Assembly: GCA_964030785.1 (NCBI GenBank)
Contig: OZ034967.1
Span: 59,169,665 to 59,233,664 of the forward strand
Direction: 5' to 3'
DNA from: Siderastrea siderea
Taxonomy: Eukaryota > Cnidaria > Anthozoa > Scleractinia > Rhizangiidae
DNA: 64,000 bases
Position 1 is the stretch's first letter. The number at the start of each line of letters is the position of its first letter. Of the stretch, positions 27,801-38,116 are shown in pieces. A model generated the notes under the pieces. The model saw only the letters and a program-made list of their open reading frames with translations. It ran no database searches and was not told where the DNA came from. The translations under genes and the position numbers were made by a program.

Positions 27801-29404
27801 ACTCCTCGGACATCGAAGTTTTGTTTTCCGATGCCATCGATAGAAAGAAACTGCCCAAAATCTTTTTCTTGTGTGAAAAACATGCTTTTGGGCAAATTAT
27901 AAACAAAAACCTTGGTGAGCCAGCTTCAGAGCAAATTTTTCTTGCGGGATCATATAAGGCAATCCCCAGCGGGGGAGATAGCTCCTGACCATCTTACCCA
28001 CTTGAGTAGCCAATCAGAGCACAGGATTTGGTTCATCTTGCCCGATCGCACAGCAAGCAATGAAAAGCGTTCCAACCCTTCCAAGTCGACGTCTTTTCTT
28101 GCGGTTTTGTGAAGGGGTGGGAGATGAGTCTGGGATTGACAGAAAGGGGAGTGAGGGTTATTGAAAACTTGACACGGTAGAGAGGGTTTGATAAAGAGGG
28201 GGACGTAATAGAAATGGGAAGCTCATTAGAACGTTTCCGAGGTGAAACAATGATTATATACTGAGACGAAGCTAATTGCGGACCTTTGAAGAAAACTGAA
28301 TGTAATTTACTGTTAGATTCAAACGTCTCGTTTTGTTTTCTTATTATTTACACGTGTTCACACGCGTGTGCGGCTCTATCAACCTCTCGGTCTACACGCG
28401 TGACATTGCGTTACTTTGCTTATCATGTGATTGCGATCAGTTTTCATCTATGTTATTTCACAATCACCACGTGTTTGGATTTCTCTGTTACTACGTACTG
28501 TCTAATTCACGTTTTATTCTGATTTGTCTTCGCTCTACCGGATCAGAGGAATATTTGTAAGTTTTGCCCCTTCAGTGTTTTTCAAATCGTTAATTAGTTT
28601 CTTAGAAGTATTGTATCTATTGCTTTTCAGTCGAACCATATTCATCAGAATCGTCTCAATTGTCAAATGCGTTCGGATTACCTCTGTGGAAAATCAATTA
28701 AAGTAAGCGTTAAATGGAACTTTGTTTCAAGACTCTGAACTGAACGGTTTAGTGCTTACATTTACAATTCAAGTCAGAAATCTCAAAGTGATACGGCGTA
28801 AACTAATAAAAATGATCGAGTTGGATGGAGTACAGTACTAATTATTTTACCAGTTGATTGTGCTAGTATTTTTTGTCGCATATTGTTTTTTCTTGGTAGG
28901 AATTCACGTGTCTCATTCATACCATCATGTGGAATTGAAGTGAAAAGCTGTGTCCAATAAGGACCAGGTGTTCTAAATGCAACGGGTTTCTGGGATTGAT
29001 GATATTTTTCAAAGTAAACTTTGTCTCCGAAATGTTGTGCTCGGTGCAGTTAAACTTCATAGCTACCTCCGAGTTAGTTCAGTTTTTTTTTTGTTTACTA
29101 GTAGGGATATCTTACTTGTGTTTAGGGAGTCTTTTCTTAATTTTGTGTGGAACCAACATATTGAAGGTTACAAATTTTATTAATAACCAAGGTTACAGTT
29201 ACTTAATAATAAAAAAACTTGTGAGTTGGCCATGCATTTTAACCGCACTGACCACAACACTTCAGCGATTAAATTCCAAAACTCCCAAAAGTCGGCAAGA
29301 TTTTCGTCCTTTTTCTCCTCCGTCCTCTGCCTTTTCCTCTCTTTTATCTTTGGTGTGATTTTGAGGCTGGTTGGATATAAAAAAAAAACCCAAAACAAAA
29401 CAGC

Positions 29405-29448
<44 letters not shown>

Positions 29449-32321
29449 CCTTTTTTGAGCGCTGTTCTGGTGAAAATGCGAAAATTGTCAAGAACAACTT
29501 GTTCAAAGAACCACTATATATTTATATATCTATTGCGTTTCTGAAAGTTCTGTACATGGCGGTCTTTGAAGGATTAATATGGACACATTTACTTAGTATT
29601 TTTATACGGTATAGCTGACAGTCTTTTTAAAAAAACAGGTTCGTTATCGAGGTCCACTTACCTTCCTCAAATGCCAAAACACACGATTCTCGCCCAGACT
29701 TCGCTCATCAGATAGCGCCGAGGAGGCATGGGGCCAGTTAGTGGATGGAGGAACAACTGTGCTCGTTTGTCCTGGTGACCATTACTCCATGAGTGAGCCA
29801 CCTCATGCTCGCTTGACAGGCAGTGTCCTAGCAACGGCCCTATTATTCAGCTACCGTGTGCTGTTCCCAGAATTTCCCAGACCTTTTACGACATTTATCC
29901 AGAGGCGAGCCACGGAAAAACTCTCCAGAGGAGTAAATGTGTTCCTTCACTCCAAAAGAGGTAATAATGGCCTTAAACGAGGAAACTGCGTAGCCACTCA
30001 TACAATGATTTAAGGAAATGAATATCGCAATTAGTCAACCATAAAGGACAAGAGCCTTAAAGGCTCTTGGGTTAGTACACTGCAATATATAGTTAAAACA
30101 TGAAGGAGTTATTAAAACATTACGAAACTGCTGATATATTTTAACAAGTATTTATCACGGTAAATTAAATAAGCGCTAATTGTATTAACCTAACCAAACC
30201 TTAACTGGGAATGACTACAGAGATTAACTCAAGCGAACAAGGAGTATGTCATTTAATTTGAATGAGAAAGAGAAACATGTTACCAGGAGATTCTCTTTCA
30301 ATCAGTTGCCAGGATTCACCTAAATGACTCTAGCTACGTTGCTAAACCCCGGGTGAGGTCTTCCGAGTCCTAAATTTTGCGCTTTCTCATGCGTATCTCT
30401 TTGCCCACCAGTTGGAGCCATAAACCATATTTGGTTAATAGTGTCCAAGTTTGCCTTATCCTTTTCAGCCTTCGCTTTGCAAATGATGGGCACTTCAGGT
30501 TTGGGCAGGTTTGATGCGAAGCTTTTCCAAGTGATAATTTCACGGTTGTGATGTCAGTGAAACCTCAATTTCGTTTTCAGAAGAACACCTTCAAAGTGAC
30601 GGAGAAAGTCCGTGAAACCGGCAACAACATGGACATCCTATAAACCCATCCAAAGCTCGATTTAGGAAATTCTTCATTAGGCAAAGAAAACTTTGTGATA
30701 CAAAAAATACTTAGCAGTACAATTCTCGCTCTGTATGTAAAAATAGGGTGAAGTAACTTTAACTATACATGGCGAGTTGTAAAGCTGAAATGTTTGAAGC
30801 ATAAGATATTAAGAATTCCAACTGGCTGGAGTCTGGCCAGTTGGCTATTTTCATAACTTGCATGACCGTTCTTAAGTTACATTTCTCTGCAGTCATCTGC
30901 AAAACAACATCGTGCCAGGTCCGGTGTTACGGTAGATTTAATCAGGATTTACAAATTTCTTAATCTTAAAAACAGCTCAATTGCAACGCTTCTAGTGATT
31001 ACCATTTCTAGCTTTCTGGTTGTTTCACCGCTCACAGCAGTTATCACCTTTTTGCCTTATAAGGAAATTGGATGCTGAGTGAAAAGCAAGGGCTTTTTGC
31101 AAACACATAACAAAAAGCCAGCAGCGACAACCAAAGTTAAGACCTCGATCAAACAATTACCGTTTTCGCAGGGACAAATTTGTCTTTTGGGGTGGGAAGT
31201 AAAGTCAGCTAGCATCAGTTTGGAATACCAACTGCGACTCAGGAATTGGGAGAGTAGGCTTTTCTTACATTTTTCTGCGGTTTTAATTTTCATTCATAGA
31301 ATCCGAACTGATCAACCTATATGAGGTTACTGAGCTTACTGGGTGCCCTTGATTTATCACTTCACACCCAAGGCGTGCTTGTGGAGTATTTGTAAACATT
31401 CAGTATCTTTTGCAAAACTAAACAAAATTAATATAATGAAAATGTCAAATGGAACCTGAATTTCACGGAATTTTTCAAAATCACTCTATTACACGAGTCC
31501 GTTTAACAAATGTAATTGTTCAGTATATTTATGCAGCATTGCTTATTGTTGGCTAACACTTTTGAAACTTGTTAAGGTGGCAACAAACTATTTAATCCCT
31601 AACGTGGGAGGATAAGTTCAAAAGCGAAGATATTATTTTAAGGGTAACTACAGCTGCAGCTGACCTTTCCACCAATTCTAGGAAACAAGGGACCTCATTT
31701 TGGAGAACTACGTTTAGTGGAAGATGCTTATTACCTCGAACTGGGTTCAAATTCAGACGAAGGAGTAACAGACAAGAAAGACAAAACTAAAAAAATTATC
31801 GACCTGAAAGGTACTCTACCTTATGAATTGCTGTTCATATGTATAGTTAATATTATAGGTTCTTGTAAATCCTCTTTTCGACAAGTATTTCCTATCTTTT
31901 ATCTACTGTTATGTTACACTAAAATGTATAGAGTTTTGATTTCTCAAACTTGCACAGCTCAGTCTTTCCAGGACCGAGGCCTCGTCACAACCTCCTGTCA
32001 GCTCATTTAACAAGCCATTATAATCCCTTTTAATGTGAAAAAATAAATAAATAATAATAACATGTTCCAAATTTTTTAACAATCATTTTTTTAACACCAG
32101 ATCTTCGCATGGTCCAACCAGGAAGACTTGTTTCCAGTGCCCTTAAGTATGCTGGCCGAAGGCGAAGGATTGGAGCTCACCACAGTGGGAACCTGGGTCA
32201 GATTGCCTCCGTCATAACAAGCAAACGGGTTTACAACTTGGAATTCACCAATTATTCTGATTTAAAAACTTTTTACAGCATGATTGAAGGTGTTTTCGGA
32301 GTGACATTGCTGTCCACTTAG
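14201..32321 (+). CDS. Patched/RND permease fused to reducing type I polyketide synthase
   Basis: Twelve exons join in frame: 14201-19906, 20192-20348, 20797-23237, 23592-23754, 24308-24586, 25179-25567, 25939-26250, 26571-26888, 27551-27781, 29639-29960, 31682-31810, 32101-32321. Every border is GT/AG and phases agree throughout, giving 3,555 residues. Order: 12-TM RND/Patched-like permease (about 20-855), KS (891-1305), AT (1433-1745), DH (1820-2105), structural KR (2110-2340), ER-like (2385-2680), KR (2711-2900), ACP (2985-3055), Gln/Pro-rich linker, TE (3115-3430), extension to 3555. The product should be an integral membrane enzyme making a polyketide or fatty-acid-like chain; the chain is unknown. 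The ATG at 14201 is the only Met near the N-terminus, an in-frame stop sits at 14165, and TTAG at 14187-14190 could be an acceptor joining a 5' non-coding exon. KS and KR motifs are PKS-like rather than vertebrate-FAS-like. All active sites are present except in the ER-like part. Confidence 0.9.
16871..19906 (+). other. KS, AT and first half of DH, all within exon 1
   Basis: KS: the active-site Cys1067 lies in DTACSSS, His1203 in EAHGTGT, and His1244 in SNLNHTES (the usual Gly before His is Asn here). This gives a complete decarboxylative condensation triad. AT: the nucleophile Ser1526 lies in GHSLGE and the partner His1633 in RAFHSSH; the xAFH form fits malonyl rather than methylmalonyl selection. 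DH: the HPFLG start is at 1820 and catalytic His1853 lies in DHALIQGGTVMPG, which has one residue more than the usual HxxxGxxxxP spacing. The second DH catalytic residue, Asp2033 in HPSILDACLQ, is in exon 3. Confidence 0.9.
20797..24586 (+). other. DH second half, structural KR, degenerate ER and KR
   Basis: Exon 3 starts in the second hot-dog of DH (YGFNYGPTF, then Asp2033). LWGLRRTANLE (from about 2278) marks the structural KR half. The ER-like part (2385-2680) keeps the MDR fold signature GDEVCG. Its cofactor loop reads HQADRGPGPAA (around 2498) instead of a GGVG-type loop, and the N-terminal substrate/NADPH motif is not recognisable, so enoyl reduction is doubtful. The KR is complete: the NADPH loop GGLGGFG lies at about 2716, with Ser2844, Tyr2857 and Asn2861. 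The VLRDQ segment keeps the Asp of B-type ketoreductases. A methyltransferase domain is absent. Predicted output: hydroxyl or trans double bond per cycle. Confidence 0.8.
24857..24939. repeat. (AAT)n microsatellite
   Basis: Trinucleotide tract with a few interruptions, inside intron 5 of the PKS fusion gene. Confidence 0.95.
25179..29960 (+). other. ACP and thioesterase domains
   Basis: ACP: the phosphopantetheine attachment Ser3026 lies in YGVDSTAAL, and the domain runs over the exon 6/7 border. A linker rich in Gln, Pro, Glu and Asp (about 3060-3105) follows. TE: the nucleophile Ser3198 lies in GGYSYGG, Asp3225 in MIDTFPW and His3380 in PGDHYSM. This is the full alpha/beta-hydrolase triad of PKS/FAS-type thioesterases, so chain release by hydrolysis or cyclisation is expected. 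The TE is spread over exons 7-10. Intron 9 (27782-29638) holds a (CAA)n tract. Confidence 0.85.
29402..29449. repeat. (CAA)n microsatellite
   Basis: Sixteen or so CAA units inside intron 9 of the PKS fusion gene. They create poly-Thr/poly-Val frames that are not genes. Confidence 0.95.
31682..32321 (+). other. C-terminal extension of the PKS fusion (possibly PH-like)
   Basis: After the TE, the last two exons add about 115 residues (3440-3555). The pattern is FGELRLVEDAYYLEL, a Lys/Asp-rich loop, KKIIDLKDLRMV, a basic stretch (AGRRRRIG), then KRVYNLEFTNYSDLKTFYSM and a terminal helix. Alternating strands followed by one C-terminal amphipathic helix recall a PH-type fold, which could bind lipid headgroups. 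This is an inference from pattern only; no motif is diagnostic. The stop is TAG at 32319. No AATAAA was found in the next ~300 bp. Confidence 0.45.
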
Positions 32322-32826
32322 AACTGAATGTCTATTCCAAATGAACAAGTACCTCATAAGTACCAGGTGGCAAATAAGTATATTGTTAACAAGTTTGGCC
32401 TTTCAAAGTTGTCAGCTCTTTTACGTCAATAAGCAATTTCAAGAAATGTTTATGGACACTTACTTCACGATTCGACGCTATAAATTTCTCAGAGCAATAT
32501 CTTGTATTTTATTTGCAAAAGCAAAAAATAAGGAACTGATTCAATTACCTATCAAACTGTGGCTTTTTAAGCAACTCTTTATAAGAGTGTTACATTAGCT
32601 TACAGAGTATTAGACACATTGACGTTACAGTGTTAGACACAACAGGGAACCTTAGATTTGAGTACGAGTACGAGATTGAGTACGAGTGCAAGTATTCGAT
32701 CAATTCTAGTTTGCAGGCTTTACATTATCACATCACAAACCAACCTCATTGCTGAAGCTTCCTTTTCTACTGGTAAACAACAAGGAGGAAGGGCTCTGGA
32801 AACGTGACAGGTTTGAAATTAATATT
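32322..32826. other. 3' flank of the PKS fusion gene
   Basis: AT-rich sequence that presumably carries the 3' UTR. Variants such as AATAAG occur, but I see no canonical AATAAA. Nothing else is recognised. Confidence 0.4.
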
Positions 32827-32937
32827 TTGGAATTATCAACTGAGTTGATAAGGTTAATTGGCCACCGTAAAGAGATTGAAAGCTTTCAATCTCTTTAGGT
32901 GGCCAATTTACCTTATCAACTCAGTTGATAATTCCAA
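32827..32937. mobile_element. 111 bp near-perfect palindrome (hairpin MITE)
   Basis: The two halves are inverted copies over about 55 bp each, meeting at AAGCTTT near 32880. The termini carry TTATCAACTGAGTTGATAA-type sequence, itself a palindrome. A single-stranded copy would fold into one long hairpin. It is typical of short foldback DNA elements. No target duplication is obvious. Confidence 0.75.
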
Positions 32938-32955
32938 CATTTTGTGTTTCACGTC

Positions 32956-32991
<36 letters not shown>

Positions 32992-33673
32992 ACCCCCTTG
33001 CTTGTTTGAAAGTAAGTCTTACTCGCATACAATATCGTACTGGTACTTCAATCTAAAGGTCGCTAATGGCGTTACCGGAGTAACAGATACAGTAGAGATT
33101 TAGTTAGAAAGTCTTAATTTTTTCTGCCATTTGTAAGAGCTCAGAAGAAACATTTAAATAAGCCAATTAATAATTTGAGAATCGAAGATAACCCAAATTT
33201 TAGAATATACATGTATAGTGCAGTAGCACCCATGTGTGTTTTTTTTTTGCTTCCATATTAGCAGTTTTAAATTCCCAAGCCGTGTAAGAACATCAAAAGA
33301 ACGTTTTCAAGCTGAAATCGAAAAAAAAAAAGAAAACAAAGAAAATGAAGGTTCAGCTCCTGCTAGCCCTCAGCTAAAAAATTAGACGTTCTTACATAAT
33401 AATAAAAAAAGAATGTATCAGACATACAGGGGTAATTAGAATCCTTACGGATTAGAGCATTAAAATTGTTAGTCAGTGGCTGAGTCACACTAGAAAGTTA
33501 AATCGTGACTAAAACTGTAAATCACGATTTAACCTAAATCGCGATCTACCGATCTGTGTACCCTTATCGCATCCGGTTGTCAAACATTGATCCAGAACAG
33601 GAGCCGATAACCAAATTCTAGTAGCATACAGGTATTTGAATGCTCTTCACATAATTCAGTAATTTAGGGAGGG

Positions 33674-33934
33674 ATGGATTCGGAAAAAGTCATCGTTACT
33701 GTGTTAGCTATTTTTCTTGTGAGACGCGTAATCTTCAAATTCCGATGCAGGGGCATGAGAAGATTGACATTTGTTTTGTCACGAAGGCAACGCAACCAAA
33801 GAATTGCAGCTTCTATTTGTTGGGAGAGCACCAGACGGCATAGACGCTTTTGGGTATTTCCACGACCGCAGCACTTGTTTGTTGCTTTACTCTTCAGTCC
33901 AGGTCTCGAGTCGGAATGGAAAAACATATTTTAG
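33674..33934 (+). pseudogene. Possible N-terminal remnant of a HARBI1-like transposase
   Basis: An 86-codon frame with many basic residues. The segment RRHRRFWVFP resembles the RRRFWV(R/H)P motif near the start of PIF/Harbinger nucleases. The frame ends long before any DDE catalytic region, and no continuation is visible, so it is a fragment at most. The inverted-repeat context supports a transposon origin; the family assignment is tentative. Confidence 0.4.
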
Positions 33935-34142
33935 TGACTCGTAGAACCTTTAAGGTAATTTTAAGAGCTTTGTGAAGGCCGAATGAAAGAGTTGCGAATA
34001 CAGCGCAAAATTGGCGGGAATGATTCCCTAAGCTGAGGAATTTGAAGAAGCTGCCGCCACTCTCCTAATTCGTCGTCTGATTGGTTAGCCAAAGGAGAGT
34101 AAGATAAATCGACTGATAAATCGTACTTTCGAAGACGATTTA

Positions 34143-34987
34143 GGGGCCGACCATTTAACTCTTGAGGGGGGGTGTGGATGATTTCGAAAAAAAATTTCCT
34201 GCAAGCCCTTGTCGGAAGAAAAAAATTGCATGCAGCACAAATGAAATAGAAAAAAAATTCTTGCACTGCTGCAAGCAAGAAAAAAAAATGTTGCAAAGCT
34301 ATTTCATCATTCCAGGGGGACTTTACAAAATCCCAGCAAAACTGCAACCATTCTTCCCTTGCTCCCTTTAAACTCTGGAGTTTGTTATGCTTCAGAATGT
34401 GCAATGCATTCTTAGCTTTATAGGGTCCGACAATCTATGAGCCAGCGAGCCACTCCAGTTAGCCGAAAGCTATTTTTCAAATTAGACCATGATCAACTAA
34501 CTTCAATTCTGCTTTCACATTTGTTTTTGAGATTTCAGTCCACTTTTAAATTTTAACTTATGATTCTAGCAGTAATTACCATGCTATGAGCATTTCTAAA
34601 CTGCTTTTTGCTTCTTTTTTTAAATAAGAAACTAAACATTTTCAAATCTACCTGTGGAGCATCACTAATATTATGACGTAAAATTAAATGAGTGTAAAGA
34701 ATGACTTTCCGAAAACATGTTTTTGTATAGCATGATTTTGTATAGCTTACAACATTTTAAGGCTTTGCAGCTCCATATTGAACTATGTAAATACATTCTG
34801 TAAATGTAAACACATGACACTTTTTTGAGGAAAAAAAAATCCTGCAGAGAAATGAAGAGGAAAAAAAATATTCTGCAGAGCATTTAGAAGGAAAAAAAAT
34901 ATCCTGCCCACCAGGTTGCTAGAAAAAAAAAAGCTTGCTGACCAGAAATCATCCACCCCCTCCCTCAAGAGTTAAATGGTCGGCCCC
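34143..34987. mobile_element. 845 bp Harbinger-like element with TTA target duplication
   Basis: The ends GGGGCCGACCATTTAACTCT and its reverse complement are perfect over about 25 bp, flanked by TTA at 34140-34142 and 34988-34990. The interior has runs of A-rich (GAAAAAAAA) blocks next to both ends and no gene. The TSD length and TIR fit PIF/Harbinger (ISL2EU-like) elements. It sits inside the older element at 33470-35150. Confidence 0.8.
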
Positions 34988-35150
34988 TTAGAACGAGATT
35001 TACTGTCTTTGAACTCTGCCGCTACGGCATCAATTTTCATCGGGGTCTCCAAACGGCTATTTTGGAGGTCACACACAGATTTCGCTAAATCGTGATTTAG
35101 CAGAGTTAAATCGCGATTTAACTCTCTAGTATGACCTCGGCCACTAGTGA

Positions 35151-37064
35151 GTAGTTTTAACAGACGGCAAATTGTAATTTATGATCCCTTTCTTATTCTC
35201 GAGGAGCTTGTTACCTTAAATAGTAAAATTTATAATAACTGAACCAATAAAATCGATGAGTTTTGGTAAAGTCATTTCCAATTAACTGAGAGAAGTCTGT
35301 AGGACAAGTTCTTTAGTTTTACGATAGTTTCGTCGTAGTAGGTTGTTTAAGGTCAGTGGATTTGTTAGTGGTTTTCTTGGGGACATGAGTGGGTCGACAA
35401 TGCCCCCACCACACTTATTTGGAAGTCATGAGGAACCCTTTGAAAAATGGTGGCCCGTCCGATGGTTGTACACAACAATTTTTAAGGTTTTGTACATTTT
35501 ATGGGTCAAAAGAAATGGGAAAGCTCTGAAAGTCTCGACAAAGTGTAACAAAATTCTCGAATCCGATTGGTCATAGGAGCCTCCGATTTCAAAATAACAG
35601 TCGCAACACAACTCATTGTCCATCATCATTATTATTACCTTAATCAATACAGAATTATTTTCTGCCGTTTACACTCTGCAATTAACACGCAAATGAACAA
35701 CAAGAGGGGGGAATGAAATTGAACTTATTTCACGGGAAACAGCCCCTACACGCGACATATCAAGTCAAGAATCGCCATGAAGTTTCTGTTGAGCGGCACC
35801 ATTAATAAATATTTGTAAAGTAGAGGCTGTAAATTTCATGTTGAGCCAAACTCTTTCATCCAGTCTTTGTATTTCGTGATGTTGGCGTTTGAAACATACT
35901 TGGAGACTTTGTTAAGAGCCAGGTTGAAGTCTTCCGTATTATTAAACAGGCAAATCCAGCTCTTCTTTCGGCAAGTTTTTTTTTAAATCTGTTCTGGAGT
36001 CAAGCCACGAATGCGATGTCTCATTGCCATCATGGATGCGTCCCTGTGAAAGAAGAAAAAAACCGTTAAAATGCAAGGTTTTTAAGATTTTGCAAACCAT
36101 GAATATGTATGCAAAATTAGCAGCGTTCGTACAAAATTCTGATCAATAACAAATAGTCCTCTGCCCTTGGGGCCAATCAAATTCATAGTAAGGCCTCTTT
36201 CTCTTTTCGCGCGCTTTTCTGGCACCCCTTACCGCGTTTCACTTTTGACAATCAGAATGTTTACCATTTACAACACAAGACCTGCCTTTTCTTCGGACAA
36301 CCACCCTGTTTTAGCGTGCGTGACGAAGAGCGTGATGAAATATTTTGATCATAGCGTGACTCAGTGTGACCCAAATAGCTATTGCGCTATTAATGTAAAT
36401 GTATGCCAGCTCGATTCGTTAACTTCAGTGGCTTTCAAAGCTCGTCAGCACCTCCGTCCTTCCTCTCATCGAATAGAAGTTAACACTTCTTTGAATTCCT
36501 TGTACTTTTCTACATTGATTTTTAGGCAGGCTCGGGTCGAGTAGCGAAAATGTCGAAAATAACAACTGTATAACAAGATTGAATCGTGGCTTTCAAAGCT
36601 CGTTAGCATCTTCGTTCTTGCTCTCATCGAAGGGAGTTTTATGCATTTTAATCGCCAGTGATTTTCTACACCAACTTTCATGAAAATTCTGGACTGTAAA
36701 TGGTAAGGCTATTTTGGCTTGCCTGACCGGTCCTGCGCCAATAGTCAAACTAGTTTTAGGCTCTCTGTAAATTAGAGTGAATTGCATTGCACAAATGATA
36801 CATGTTAATCTGGAATGGAATTTCCGAAACATTCGGGAGGTTTTGCTCACCATTTGCACAACCCGTAGACCAACCGGTTTCCCCCTGTAAATGGTAAACA
36901 ACCTCAGATGCAAAAATTGTTACGCACAAGGAAGGCGAAAACAAACAAACAAACAAAAAAACAAAAGAAAAAAACATTAACAACTAATCTAACAGCAAAC
37001 AGCAAGAAAACCACGGGGAAAAAGACGATGAGAAAGGAAAGTAGTTCTGAAGGTGAAATAATTT
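35151..37064. other. Intergenic, no gene seen
   Basis: Only short open frames. Around 36,430 and 36,588 there is a direct repeat of about 55 bp (GTGGCTTTCAAAGCTCGT..., about 158 bp apart), a small local duplication. Nothing else is recognised. Confidence 0.5.
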
Positions 37065-37340
37065 TTTGTAAAGTGGCATGTACTGTGCTAATCCCCTCTC
37101 CCCTTGGGTGGTGCATGTTGGACTTCAGATCTGAAGATCGGTGGTTCCAGACCTTGTCCATGCCGTCGTGTAGCTTCCTTGGACACGAAACTTTACTGCA
37201 CATTGTTTCTCTCCACCCAGGTGTTAAAATCGGTATCAGAGACACACTGCTGGGTTAACCCTATGGCAGACTAACATCAACATTCAGGGGGGAGCAGCAA
37301 TCTCAGTTGCTCTATGCTACAGGCACCCCAAAAGGAAAGA
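37065..37340 (+). mobile_element. tRNA-derived SINE
   Basis: The head contains a box-B-like GGTGGTTCCAGACC near 37139. The body has CCACCCAGGTGTTAAAATCG, then CTGGGTTAACCCTATGGCAG and a GGGGGGAGCAG stretch. That order (CACCCAGGTGTA, then a TAACCCT block, then GGGGGGAG) is the one I know for a SINE widespread in cnidarian genomes. A related, more decayed copy lies at 55676-55925. Confidence 0.6.
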
Positions 37341-38116
37341 TCTGCTTTGAGACTGTAGATGAATTTTTTAAGTGTACCTATTTAGGTGGTCATTTCCCCC
37401 CAAGTTTTGTATATTTGATGAAGCAGGGAAGTTTTTAGAAGTTCATGAATACCACAGATATGCAGGTCTTGCTGATACTCTTAATTAACTAGATTTGAAG
37501 GAAATCTCCTGGGTGTCAGATAGGAGAGTACTAAGTGGTTTGAGCTAAGAGGTCCATTGAAGGTGAAGGGGGGGGAGGGAGTGCCTTGTTAAGAAGCCCT
37601 TTGCACTCAACTGTGTTCGTCGAAAGGAAATCTATGCTTTCCCTTTCAAATTACAACAAATATAAATGGAAATCATGTTGGTAGTTGTGTTTGAAACGCG
37701 ATTCGTTCAGGTTAAAAGAATACAAGCAAGTTTGTAGCCTTCCCCAGAAATCCAAGATGAGGGACAAATTTAAAATTCGATTTAAAAAGTGAAAGCTACT
37801 GTTCTATCTTTGCTATCATACATTTTTATGATGCTTAATAGTCAAAGATTAAGATAAGACATGTTTTGGTTGTTTTGGCTGAGTGTAGGTTTTTGTCGAG
37901 AGTCGAAGGTCGAGGGTAATATGTCGAGGGTCGAGGGAAAAATGTCGAGGGTCGAGGGTAAAATGTCGAGGGTTCAAAAATGTCGTCTACATTCAGGCTT
38001 TGAGTCTCTTGTCAAAAAGCCAGAATTCTTAGGTCGTTTCTGCATCATTGAACTGTTTACATTTTTGTATACGATTGAATACTTTCATACAGTTAGCAGC
38101 ATTCCGAAGTTATCCA

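Larger units (their letters stand above)
33470..35150. mobile_element. ~1.7 kb DNA element with imperfect long inverted ends
   Basis: About 90 bp at the left (CAGTGGCTGAGTCACACTAG, then AAATCG palindromes) is repeated in inverted form at the right (ending near 35147). Both ends contain GATTTA/TAAATC palindromes. Inside lies a short frame resembling the start of a HARBI1-type transposase (33674-33934) and a second, younger element (34143-34987). Best read as a decayed Harbinger-like transposon that was itself hit by another. The exact outer borders are uncertain. Confidence 0.6.

Noticed and set aside
29180..29618. Frames with poly-Thr or poly-Val
   Set aside because: Produced by translating the (CAA)n microsatellite in intron 9.
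37890..37980. Repeated GTCGAGGGTCGAGGG units as a CRISPR-like array
   Set aside because: This is an animal genome; units are contiguous without unique spacers and are part of a transposon arm repeated inverted at 45780-45880.
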